NCBI GenBank assembly: GCA_020853515.1
Contig: JADYYU010000071.1
Location: forward strand, 1 to 17,347
From: Chitinophagaceae bacterium
GTDB taxonomy: Bacteria > Bacteroidota > Bacteroidia > Chitinophagales > Chitinophagaceae
Direction: 5' to 3'
Length of the DNA stretch: 17,347 nucleotides
The number at the start of each line of letters is the position of its first letter. Positions within the stretch are counted from its first letter, which is position 1. Below, piece by piece: positions 6,619-15,873 of the stretch. A model generated the notes under the pieces. The model saw only the letters and a program-made list of their open reading frames with translations. It searched no databases and was not told the origin of the DNA. The translations under genes were made by a program, and so were the position numbers.

Positions 6619-9600
6619 ATGAAGATTAAATTTAAACATTTTATATATGTAGTGCTGACCTGTATTTCTTTTCAGCAGGTAAATGCTCAGATTGCGGTAT
6701 CGAATACAAATAACGCAAACCAGTTGGCGCAAAAACTCGTAGGACCGGGTGTTATACTCAGTAATGCGGCCGTTCAATGCAATGCCAATCAGTCGGGTAT
6801 TTTTGTGGTTACGGCTGCAAACTTAGGTATTGACAGTGGTATTGTGTTGACTACCGGCCTGGCTGCCACCAATATTCCCAATTATGGGGTGAATGGGGCA
6901 CAGGTTAATTTTGCCAACGCCAATCAGGGTACCGGCGGTGACGCTGCATTAACGGCACTGGCAGGCGTTACTACGTACGACAAGTGTATTTTGGAATTTG
7001 ATTTTACCGCCAATGGCGACTCAATATTTTTTCAATATGTTTTTGGTTCCGAGGAGTATCCTCAGTTTAATTGCAGTAACTATAATGATGTGTTTGGGTT
7101 TTTTATTTCCGGACCGGGCTATGCCACGCCCAAAAATATAGCGTTGGTACCCGGCACAAACATTCCTGTTGCCATTAATTCTGTAAACAGCGGTGTGATT
7201 TATCCCGGAGGCGCACTGGCCAATTGTACCAATATGGGCCCCGGTTCGCCCTTTACTAACCTTTATACCAATAACACCGGTGGCACATCGGTTACTTACG
7301 AAGGGTTTACACATTTGTTTACCGCACAAGCTGCTATTCAGCCCTGCAGTACCTATCATCTTAAGCTGGCGATTGCAGACGGTTTCGACCATATTCTTGA
7401 CTCAGGTGTTTTTCTGAAGGCAGGCAGTTTAAAGTCGAATAACGTAAAATTATCTGTAAAAACAGATTCTTTAAATGGGGGCGTGCCTTATGTATTTGAG
7501 GGTTGTGATACCGCGATCCTGAAAATTCACCGGCAGATCTTTCAGGCGCAGGTGAATATTGATACGGTGCAATTACTGATCAGCGGTTCGGCTACTAATG
7601 GCGTGGATTATCCGCTTGTACAAGGCCCTTATATTTTTTCAAATAATATCAACGATACATTAATTACCATTAATATTTTGCCTTTCAATGACCTGATTGT
7701 AGAAGGGACAGAAACGATCGTGATTAAATTAAAAGACCGATGCAACAACATCATTGACAGTGTAACTATTTTGGTAAAAGATCCACCAAAATTCACAATT
7801 GCCAATAATGATACCACCATTTGTCAGGGATATGGAGTGGTTATCAACGGACAATTTGATCCGGGGCTTTCTTTCAACTGGTCGCCTGCTGCCGGCGTTG
7901 CCAATCCGAACGCCTTGTTTACGACGGTCACACCGGCGGTTACAACAACGTACACGGTTACCGGTACCTACAGCAACTGTGCTCCGGTCACCGATGTGAT
8001 CACCATTACCGTGCAACCCACGCCCACCATCAATCTAACTCCTACCAATGTACTGTGCAACGGTCAAAATACCGGCTCAATCGTTGCAACCGGGAATGTA
8101 GGGAATAATCCGCCTTTGACATTTACTTTAAATCCAGGCGGAATTAATGCAAACGGATCGCCGCATGTATTTAATAATCTTGCTGCCGGTGTTTATACGG
8201 TGACTATTACCAGTGGTTTGGGATGCACAAATACTGCTACTGCGACTATCACACAGCCGGCTCCCCTGGTTTGGAATAATGCGACGGCTATTAATATAGC
8301 CTGTAATGCAGCTAATATTGGTCAGGTGCTAACAAATGCAAGTGGAGGTACTGGTCTCATAACGTATAATTTGAATCCGGGAAATATTACAAATGCAATC
8401 GGAAACTTTACCGGGCTGGCAGCCGGCACATATACGATCACGGCCAAAGATGCCAACAACTGCAGTATCAGCACTTCCTTAGTTATCATACAAGCCCTTG
8501 GTCTTACCTGGGCAACCGTAAACAAAACAAATATTACCTGTAATGGACTTGCGAACGGTACCATTACTGCATTGGCTGGAGGCGGATTTGGCATAGTCAC
8601 CTACACCCTCAATCCTGGAAATGTCAGTAACATTACCGGTAATTTCAATAATCTGGGCGCAAACGTTTACACTATTCTGGCCACCGATGCCAATGGATGT
8701 ACAGGCACCACAACTGTCAGTATTACCCAGGCACCACCTTTGGTGATCAGTAATGTCAGTATCACCAATATACTTTGCAACGGAGCTGCAACGGGTGCTG
8801 TTACGGTAACAGCCACCGGGGGTACGCCTGTCATCAATTATACGTTAAACCCGGGAGCAATCACCAATCAAACCGGTATCTTCAGTAATATTACTTCCGG
8901 CAATTATACGATCAGCGTGGTGGATGCCAACGGTTGTTCTGTCACCAGTGCGGTCAGTGTTACCCAGCCCCCTTTACTGGGTTTCGGCAACGGGGTTGTA
9001 GTTAATCCTACCTGTATACCGGGCAATAATGGCTCTTTTACGGTTAATGGAATCGGAGGCGTGCCTGCCTATCAGTATAAACTGGGAGCAGGTGCTTATC
9101 AGGCGGGAAATACATTTACTGGTTTGGGTGTTGGGGTTTATATTGTTACAATAAAAGATGCCAATGGATGTACCAAAACAGTGGCAGTGACCCTTGTAAA
9201 TAATAATGCACCCATTTTAACCAATAATACGTTGCCGCCACCATGCAGCAATTCACTAGCCAATATCAGTGTAACTGCTTCAAATGGCGTTGCACCATAC
9301 ACCTATACTTTATTGCCTAATAATATTACCAATAATAATGGTCAGTTTCCAGGCGTACCTGCCGGGGTATATACTGTTACAGTGGTCGATGCCAGCGGAT
9401 GTACAGCCTCAATTGTAGTAAATATTGTGGTGCCTCCGCAATTGAACTGGTCAAATTTCACCATCACAAATTTACCCTGTACCGGTATCGGCACGGGGGC
9501 GATCAACGCAACCGCTACCGGAGGTACAGGTACCATCACTTACACACTTACTCCCGGTGCAATCAACAATATTAACGGGGCATTTCCCGGTCTGGGTGTC

Positions 9601-12600
9601 AACACCTACACAGTGTTAGCCACCGATGCCAATGGATGTACTGTTAGCAGTGTTGCTACTATTGGTATATCGCCGGCACTTGCTTTCACAAATCCTGTAA
9701 TTACGAATGTAACCTGTAACGGCGGCAATAATGGCGGCATTACCGTCAATACTACCGGCGGCACAGGTTTACCAAACTATACTATCAATCCGGGTGGGAT
9801 CACCAATGCGACCGGCATTTTTACAAACCTGACTGCAGTTGCCTATACCATCACAGGAGTGGATGCCGTTGGTTGCTCTGCAACAACAGTTGTAAATGTT
9901 ACACAACCAAATCCAATACTCATTACTAATATCAGTTCCACGCCACCTACCTGTGTACCCGGCGGAGATGGCAGTATTACCATCAGTGCTGCCGGAGGTG
10001 TTGCACCCTATTCATATAGTATTAATGGCGGGATTTTTCAGGGGCTTAATATTTTTTCAAATTTAAACATTGCTACTTATACCGTGCAGGTAAAAGATGC
10101 CAATAACTGTACCGTTAGTAGTGTATTCAATCTCATCAATCCAAATGCGCCCTCTTTCAGTAATGTGGCCGTCAATCAGGCCAATTGTGCGGGTGCCAAT
10201 ACGGGTTCTATCGTCGCTACCGTTGCCGGCGGAGTGGGGGTTATTACCTTTGTGATCAATCCGCTTGGCCTTACCAATAATACCGGTATATTCAATAATC
10301 TGCCTGTCAATAATTATACCATTACGGCCACTGACGCCAATAACTGCGTTATTACTACCCTGGCCAGTATCGTGCAACCTTCTCTGATCGTTTGGAATGT
10401 TACAAATTTTACAAACATCACCTGCAATGGCCTCACCAACGGTGCCATTAATGTAAATGCGACCGGGGGTAATGGCATTTTGACTTATACCCTGCTGCCT
10501 TCAAATATCAACAATCTGACGGGGAATTTTAATGCATTGGTGGCAAACAATTATACCGTTGTGGCTACAGACGCCAATGGGTGTACTATTACCACCAACT
10601 TTAATATTACCAACCCTGCATTGCTCACCTGGAATAATACTTCTTTTTCAAATATCACCTGCTTTAACGCAAATGACGGAGTCATTAACGCACCTGCTGT
10701 GGGTGGCACGGGTATTATCAATTATACCTTAATGCCTGGTAACGTAACTAACCAGACTGGCAATTTTATTAATCTGCAAACCGCTACATTTACAATAACG
10801 GCCACCGATGCCAATGGGTGCAGTCTCACATCCTCATTTACCATTTCTTCTCCTCCGGCATTTGTAATGACCAATCTGGTGGGCACCACTCCAAACTGTG
10901 TTCCGGGTAACAATGCGACAATTACTGTTACCGTGAGCGGGGGCACTCCGATTTATTTATACAGTATAAACGGTAATCCGCCTCAGGCTTCTAACGTGTT
11001 TACAAATATCGGTGTGTCCAATTATACCATTACAGCCACGGATGCAAATGGCTGTACAGTAACTTCTACCATAGCGATAACCAATCCGGCATCGCCCAAT
11101 ATTACCAATGTAGTCACCACCAATATTTTATGTTTTGGTAATAATACTGGTAATATTACCATCACGGCAACCGGAGGAAACGGACAACTTACTTATGCAC
11201 TGAACCCGCCCGGTACCACAAATTTGACCGGTATTTTCAATAATATATTTGCTAACAATTATACAGTATCGGTTACTGATGCAAACGGATGCAGCGCAAC
11301 CCAGAATATTATTATTTCTCAGCCACCGCCTTTGGTATGGGATTCGGTCGATAACCGCGACATTCCTTGTTACGGAGGAAATAACGGGCTGGTGACAAGT
11401 TCAGCCTCCGGAGGTACAGGCACCATTTACTATACCCTACTACCACCGAATATCACCAATATCAACGGCGCATTTTTTGGCCTTGGTGTAGGGCAGTATA
11501 CCCTGAATGCGGTGGACAGTAATGGTTGTATGATATCTTCGGTATTTTTAATTAATCAGGCCCCGCCTATTGTCTGGTCGGTGATTGCAGGAACCGCCGT
11601 GAGTTGCTTTGGCGGAAATAATGGCACGATAACAGTTCAAACAACGGGCGGTGTTGGCGGATTTACGTATAAACTACAACCGGGAAATGTGATAAACCAG
11701 ACGGGGCAATTTACAAATTTAATCTCGGGCACTTATACCATCACATCTACTGACCTGAATAATTGCACCGTGACCACAGTGGTGTTTCTAAATCAGGCAG
11801 CGCTGGTACAACTTACAAATGCAGCCACCACGCCGGCTTCCTGCAATCCGGGTTGCGACGGTACCGTACAACTGACAGCCACCGGTGGAAATGGTGTTTA
11901 TACATTCGCATTAAACGGCGGACCTTTTCAGGCTTCCAATACTTTTGCAGGTCTATGTACCGGAGTGTACACAGTCAGTATTCTGGATGGTAACAATTGC
12001 ACCGGGGGGGGCACCTTCAGTATTACTACCGCCAGTGGGCCAAATCAGATCAATACAAATGTTACCAATGTGCTTTGCAATGGGGGCAATACCGGGCAAA
12101 TTGCAACAACCATAGCTGGCGGAAATGGTCTCATTACTTACACTTTAAATCCGGGGCCTGTAGTTAATAACAATGGCCTGTTTCAAAATTTGCCTGCCGG
12201 CAATTATACGATCGTAGCCAGCGATGCAACAGGTTGCACCATCAGTACGGTTGTGAACATTGGTCAGCCTGCTGTTATGAATATCACAAGTATTAACACA
12301 ACTGATGTCAGTTGCTTTAATGGTAATGACGGTGTTGCAATCATAAGTATTGCAGGAGGAGCGGGGCCCTTAAATTATTTGCTGATGCCCGGCAATCAGG
12401 CCAATAACAATGGTGTATTTACCGGACTGTCAGCAATATCCTATACCATTACTGTTACAGATGCCAACGGCTGCACAGCCACATCTGCTTTTAACATCGG
12501 CTCACCTCTGCAGGTTGTATTTACAAATGTGGTCACTACGCCGGTTAGTTGTAATGGCGGTAATAACGCTACTGTTCAGGCCTCAGCCTCAGGCGGCATC

Positions 12601-15600
12601 GGTAATTTAAGTTATAATATCCAACCACTTAATATTACCAATTTAACCGGATTCTTTAACGGGTTAAGTGCCATTACATATACCATTACGGTCACCGATC
12701 TGAACAATTGCAGTGCTACCACTACGGTCACACTCACGCAGCCAACTCCATTGTCTATTTCACAGGTAGTAACTACCATTCCTACCTGTGTTCCGGGCGG
12801 CGATGCAACAATGACCATTACGGCAAATGGTGCAACACCTGCCTATACTTATAATCTCAATGGAGGCGCCTATCAGGGTTCAAATGTATTTAACAACCTA
12901 TCAGCAGGTACATTTACAATTATTGTAAAAGACGCCAACAACTGCACTCTGTCGTCCGTGGTCACGATTGTGACACCTAATCCGCCTGTGATTACATCAG
13001 TGAATATGGTGAACGCAAGCTGTAGTCCGGGTTGTGACGGGTCGCTCACCATGTTTAGTGCAAATGGTACCGGTGCCCACACTTATGCAATCAACGGCGG
13101 ACCCTTCACTCCGGCCAATGCATTTTCAGGTTTATGTGCCAATACCTATACACTGACCGTAAAAGATGCGGCAGGTTGCACAGCCAGCAGCGTTGTAGCG
13201 GTTACCACCTATGTAGGACCTGTGCTGGTAAATACTGCGGTTACCAATGTATTATGTAATAATGCCAATAACGGTACTATCACACTCACGGTAACAGGTG
13301 GAAATGGTCCGATCAACTATGTCCTGTTACCCAATAACATTACAAATAATACAGGGGCTTTCACTGGTCTGGCTGCCAATACCTATACAATTACCGGAAC
13401 CGATATTCACGGTTGCACTTTGTCAACTATTGTAATTGTCAGTCAGCCTGCCACCCTTGTTTTCGGAAATGTAACCGCTACCAGTGCTTTGTGTTTCAAC
13501 GCGCCAAACGGGATCATAAATTGTCCGACTGCAGGTGGTACCCAACCCATTACATATGTCATTTCACCGGCAGGAAATTTTGCCCCGCCGAACACTTTTA
13601 ATGGCCTGGCCGGAAACGTAACCTATACCATTACGGCTACAGATGCCAATGGTTGCAGCACGGTTACTTCTATTTACGTAGGTCAGCCCACCCAGGTAGT
13701 CATCAATTCTATTACAAATACACCGGTTACCTGCAATGGTCAGAGTAACGGTACTCTCAATGCCAATGCCAGTGGGGGAACCGGTCTGATTTCGTACACG
13801 ATTTTACCGAATAATATAACCAACAATACCGGAGCCTTCACTGGTCTGGCCGGCAATACTTATACTATTGTGGTAACGGATGCCAACGGATGCACTGCCA
13901 CTTCCACTTCATTTCTTTTTGAGCCAACGGCAATCACCATTGTCTTTGCCGGAGCAACAGATATTATCTGCAATGGCCAGGTAAATGGTACAGTAACAGT
14001 AAACGCTACAGGTGGTACCAATCCGCTGAGCTATAATCTGCAGCCCATGAATCTGACCAACCTCACTGGTAATTTCACCGGCTTGCCACAGGCCGTATAT
14101 ACTGTTACCATCACCGATGCAAACGGTTGTACTCTGACAAACACGCAAACAGTGCTGGAACCAACACTCGTGCATTTTAATGGTACTACGCTTACGCATG
14201 TACTGTGCAATGGACAAAATAATGGAGGTATTGCTACCAACGCCAGCGGTGGTGTCGGTGCCATGGCATATACCCTGAATCCGGGGGCTGTAAATAATGC
14301 TACCGGCATCTTCAATAATCTGTTTGCAGGACCATACACCATCACAGCAACTGATGCCAATGGCTGCACCGCAACGACTACTGTAACGATTACCCAGCCG
14401 CAGGTGCTCGACCTGACACTGAGTGCGACAACTAATATTACTTGTCATGGCGGAAATGATGGTATTATCGTGACTGCTGCCACAGGCGGCACCACGCTTT
14501 ACTTGTTTACACTGATGCCCGGAGGTATCAACAGTACCATCGGAACTTATGGAAGCCTGTATGCTGGTACATATACCATGATTGTAACGGACGCTCATGG
14601 ATGTAAAGACTCGGTAGAAAACATTACCCTGACCGAGCCTCCGGCGATTGTATTTACAACCGTTACACATCATGATATTACGTGCTATTTTGATACTACC
14701 GGCAACATCAATGCCGCAGCACAGGGAGGCACCGGTAATATCAGCTATAGTATTGCTCCTAATATTGGCAATCAGCCTTCGCCGGGCAACTTCACTCTGC
14801 TGCAGGGTGGCACTTATACTGTAACGGCTACTGACGCCAGTGGATGCACTGCTACCACCACAGTAACCATCTTGCAAAATCTGCAGATTTTATCGTCCAA
14901 TATAGATTATACAGAACCGAACTGTCATGGTGATATCAATGGAGCGATCAATGTAACTGCTGTTGGTGGGGTGCCTCCGTTAACCTATGCGCTGGATGGC
15001 GGCGGCTTCTCACTCAGCGGGTATTTTACCGGATTGGCGGCGGGATCGCATGTGATTTATATTAAAGATTCAAAAGAGTGTTTGACAGATACTATGGTTG
15101 TACTGATAGAACCTGATAAGGTAGGCGCCAATGTGAATCTGGTAGCTACCAAATGCAATGATCTGGATGACGGTAAAGTGTTTGCCCAGGGAACAGGTGG
15201 TCGTGGTGACTACACCTATAAATTACGTCCGGGTCTGTATGTCAATAAATCAGGAAGTTTTTATGATATCAAGATTGGCACCTATACCCTTTCGGTTATT
15301 GATAGTTCCGGATGTGTGTTTGATACGCTGATTGATATTGGCTATCCGATTGATCCGATCAAAATTATTTTTACCAAAAAAGATATCGGCTGCTATGGAT
15401 ATGGGAATGAAGGGTCAGCTACAGCGAACATAGTGGGCGGTGAAGAACCCTATTCATATTTATGGACCACCGTACCTGTCCAAACCGGTGAAACAGCCAC
15501 CAACCTGCGCACCGGCTACTATGGCATAGTGGTTACCGATGCCAATGGCTGCAGTGCCATCGATTCAGTATTTATCGAACCTGGTCCTTGTTGTGATGAA

Positions 15601-15873
15601 GTGTTTGTTCCGAATGCGTTCAGTCCGAATGGAGATGGCATCAATGATCAGTGGAGAATAGTGACGGCTGCAGGCTTTGACCTCATACAGCTTGACTTAT
15701 TTGACCGGTGGGGTAACAAAGTGTGGGGAACACAGGATGCACTGAAGGGATGGGATGGTACATTCAGAGGGAAGGATATGGATATGGAAACTTACTTCTA
15801 TATTTTCAGGTACCATTGCCACGCTGATGGCAGCGATTACACTAAGAAGGGAGATGTGATATTAGTGCGCTAA
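6619..15873 (+). CDS. giant SprB-like repeat adhesin with type B T9SS sorting domain
   Basis: This 3084-residue cell-surface protein has a Sec signal peptide at residues 1-23 (MKIKFKH, hydrophobic core, VNAQ). Residues about 25-272 are a choice-of-anchor-L domain, shown by FGSEEYPQFNCSNYNDVFGFF, a YEGFTHLFTA strand and the closing DSGVFLKAGSL. Residues about 275-390 resemble a Calx-beta module (GSATNGVDY, EGTETIVIKL). Residues about 391-467 are PKD-like (NWSPAAG, TTTYTVTGT). Residues 468-2988 are 32 tandem SprB-type repeats, each with C-N-G-type and D-A-N-G-C-type cysteines. The last 90 or so residues are a type B sorting domain (VFVPNAFSPNGDGIND, LFDRWGNKVW, GWDGTFRGK, TYFYIFRY). Flavobacterium johnsoniae SprB, the mobile gliding adhesin, has this plan, so attachment or gliding is the likely role, though motility cannot be read from sequence. 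The protein is rich in Asn, Thr and Gly and poor in charged residues until the last three repeats. The repeats are diverged, not recent copies. No PorP/SprF partner lies next to it in this window. Confidence 0.93.
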   Translation: MKIKFKHFIYVVLTCISFQQVNAQIAVSNTNNANQLAQKLVGPGVILSNAAVQCNANQSGIFVVTAANLGIDSGIVLTTGLAATNIPNYGVNGAQVNFANANQGTGGDAALTALAGVTTYDKCILEFDFTANGDSIFFQYVFGSEEYPQFNCSNYNDVFGFFISGPGYATPKNIALVPGTNIPVAINSVNSGVIYPGGALANCTNMGPGSPFTNLYTNNTGGTSVTYEGFTHLFTAQAAIQPCSTYHLKLAIADGFDHILDSGVFLKAGSLKSNNVKLSVKTDSLNGGVPYVFEGCDTAILKIHRQIFQAQVNIDTVQLLISGSATNGVDYPLVQGPYIFSNNINDTLITINILPFNDLIVEGTETIVIKLKDRCNNIIDSVTILVKDPPKFTIANNDTTICQGYGVVINGQFDPGLSFNWSPAAGVANPNALFTTVTPAVTTTYTVTGTYSNCAPVTDVITITVQPTPTINLTPTNVLCNGQNTGSIVATGNVGNNPPLTFTLNPGGINANGSPHVFNNLAAGVYTVTITSGLGCTNTATATITQPAPLVWNNATAINIACNAANIGQVLTNASGGTGLITYNLNPGNITNAIGNFTGLAAGTYTITAKDANNCSISTSLVIIQALGLTWATVNKTNITCNGLANGTITALAGGGFGIVTYTLNPGNVSNITGNFNNLGANVYTILATDANGCTGTTTVSITQAPPLVISNVSITNILCNGAATGAVTVTATGGTPVINYTLNPGAITNQTGIFSNITSGNYTISVVDANGCSVTSAVSVTQPPLLGFGNGVVVNPTCIPGNNGSFTVNGIGGVPAYQYKLGAGAYQAGNTFTGLGVGVYIVTIKDANGCTKTVAVTLVNNNAPILTNNTLPPPCSNSLANISVTASNGVAPYTYTLLPNNITNNNGQFPGVPAGVYTVTVVDASGCTASIVVNIVVPPQLNWSNFTITNLPCTGIGTGAINATATGGTGTITYTLTPGAINNINGAFPGLGVNTYTVLATDANGCTVSSVATIGISPALAFTNPVITNVTCNGGNNGGITVNTTGGTGLPNYTINPGGITNATGIFTNLTAVAYTITGVDAVGCSATTVVNVTQPNPILITNISSTPPTCVPGGDGSITISAAGGVAPYSYSINGGIFQGLNIFSNLNIATYTVQVKDANNCTVSSVFNLINPNAPSFSNVAVNQANCAGANTGSIVATVAGGVGVITFVINPLGLTNNTGIFNNLPVNNYTITATDANNCVITTLASIVQPSLIVWNVTNFTNITCNGLTNGAINVNATGGNGILTYTLLPSNINNLTGNFNALVANNYTVVATDANGCTITTNFNITNPALLTWNNTSFSNITCFNANDGVINAPAVGGTGIINYTLMPGNVTNQTGNFINLQTATFTITATDANGCSLTSSFTISSPPAFVMTNLVGTTPNCVPGNNATITVTVSGGTPIYLYSINGNPPQASNVFTNIGVSNYTITATDANGCTVTSTIAITNPASPNITNVVTTNILCFGNNTGNITITATGGNGQLTYALNPPGTTNLTGIFNNIFANNYTVSVTDANGCSATQNIIISQPPPLVWDSVDNRDIPCYGGNNGLVTSSASGGTGTIYYTLLPPNITNINGAFFGLGVGQYTLNAVDSNGCMISSVFLINQAPPIVWSVIAGTAVSCFGGNNGTITVQTTGGVGGFTYKLQPGNVINQTGQFTNLISGTYTITSTDLNNCTVTTVVFLNQAALVQLTNAATTPASCNPGCDGTVQLTATGGNGVYTFALNGGPFQASNTFAGLCTGVYTVSILDGNNCTGGGTFSITTASGPNQINTNVTNVLCNGGNTGQIATTIAGGNGLITYTLNPGPVVNNNGLFQNLPAGNYTIVASDATGCTISTVVNIGQPAVMNITSINTTDVSCFNGNDGVAIISIAGGAGPLNYLLMPGNQANNNGVFTGLSAISYTITVTDANGCTATSAFNIGSPLQVVFTNVVTTPVSCNGGNNATVQASASGGIGNLSYNIQPLNITNLTGFFNGLSAITYTITVTDLNNCSATTTVTLTQPTPLSISQVVTTIPTCVPGGDATMTITANGATPAYTYNLNGGAYQGSNVFNNLSAGTFTIIVKDANNCTLSSVVTIVTPNPPVITSVNMVNASCSPGCDGSLTMFSANGTGAHTYAINGGPFTPANAFSGLCANTYTLTVKDAAGCTASSVVAVTTYVGPVLVNTAVTNVLCNNANNGTITLTVTGGNGPINYVLLPNNITNNTGAFTGLAANTYTITGTDIHGCTLSTIVIVSQPATLVFGNVTATSALCFNAPNGIINCPTAGGTQPITYVISPAGNFAPPNTFNGLAGNVTYTITATDANGCSTVTSIYVGQPTQVVINSITNTPVTCNGQSNGTLNANASGGTGLISYTILPNNITNNTGAFTGLAGNTYTIVVTDANGCTATSTSFLFEPTAITIVFAGATDIICNGQVNGTVTVNATGGTNPLSYNLQPMNLTNLTGNFTGLPQAVYTVTITDANGCTLTNTQTVLEPTLVHFNGTTLTHVLCNGQNNGGIATNASGGVGAMAYTLNPGAVNNATGIFNNLFAGPYTITATDANGCTATTTVTITQPQVLDLTLSATTNITCHGGNDGIIVTAATGGTTLYLFTLMPGGINSTIGTYGSLYAGTYTMIVTDAHGCKDSVENITLTEPPAIVFTTVTHHDITCYFDTTGNINAAAQGGTGNISYSIAPNIGNQPSPGNFTLLQGGTYTVTATDASGCTATTTVTILQNLQILSSNIDYTEPNCHGDINGAINVTAVGGVPPLTYALDGGGFSLSGYFTGLAAGSHVIYIKDSKECLTDTMVVLIEPDKVGANVNLVATKCNDLDDGKVFAQGTGGRGDYTYKLRPGLYVNKSGSFYDIKIGTYTLSVIDSSGCVFDTLIDIGYPIDPIKIIFTKKDIGCYGYGNEGSATANIVGGEEPYSYLWTTVPVQTGETATNLRTGYYGIVVTDANGCSAIDSVFIEPGPCCDEVFVPNAFSPNGDGINDQWRIVTAAGFDLIQLDLFDRWGNKVWGTQDALKGWDGTFRGKDMDMETYFYIFRYHCHADGSDYTKKGDVILVR
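8020..15582 (+). repeat. 32 tandem SprB-type repeats within the adhesin
   Basis: I delimited 32 in-frame units. Most are 237 nt (79 residues); repeats 5, 9, 13, 17, 21, 22, 30, 31 and 32 are 234 nt; repeat 6 is 231; repeats 1, 24, 28 and 29 are 240. Unit starts are 8020, 8260, 8497, 8734, 8971, 9205, 9436, 9673, 9910, 10144, 10381, 10618, 10855, 11089, 11326, 11563, 11800, 12034, 12271, 12508, 12745, 12979, 13213, 13450, 13690, 13927, 14164, 14401, 14641, 14881, 15115 and 15349. The common pattern is a first Cys near position 15 (CNG.NNG), a G-G-T-G turn, Y-T-L-N-P-G, T-G-x-F-x-N-L, a Y-T-I strand and T-D-A-N-G-C near position 68. The two cysteines probably form one disulfide per unit. Similarity is clear in protein but broken by many synonymous changes in DNA. 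Confidence 0.93.
8971..13212 (+). repeat. higher-order four-repeat modules (about 945 nt) in the adhesin
   Basis: A 78-residue subtype with C-x-P-G at the first cysteine and an N-G-G-x-(F/Y)-Q-type centre begins at 8971, 9910, 10855, 11800 and 12745, that is repeats 5, 9, 13, 17 and 21. The spacings are 939, 945, 945 and 945 nt. Each following repeat (6, 10, 14, 18) opens with x-x-P at positions 1-3, and repeats 7, 11, 12, 15 and 16 carry Trp at position 5. Repeat 22 (12979-13212) is a further C-x-P-G unit that breaks the phase. The module is therefore read as C-x-P-G type, x-x-P type, Trp type, Trp or Phe type. Confidence 0.75.
15598..15873 (+). other. type B T9SS C-terminal sorting domain of the adhesin
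   Basis: This stretch encodes the last 91 residues, starting at E-V-F-V-P-N-A-F-S-P-N-G-D-G. It matches the gliding-motility-associated C-terminal domain (CHU_C / type B CTD), with the conserved LFDRWGNKVW, GWDGTFRGK and final KKGDVILVR strand. In studied Flavobacteria, type B tails direct T9SS export with the help of PorP/SprF-like outer-membrane proteins and are typical of large repeat adhesins. Two adjacent cysteines precede it at 15589-15594. Confidence 0.9.

Noticed and set aside
13909..14877. A 322-codon open frame on the minus strand, antisense to the repeat array
   Set aside because: Its length comes from the biased codons of the Asn/Thr/Gly repeats on the other strand. The product is low-complexity, has no recognisable motif, and the sense frame clearly encodes SprB repeats.
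8020..15582. Regularly spaced repeated DNA that might suggest a CRISPR array or other non-coding satellite
   Set aside because: The period is 231-240 nt, the units are diverged in DNA, and all stay in one open frame with conserved protein motifs.
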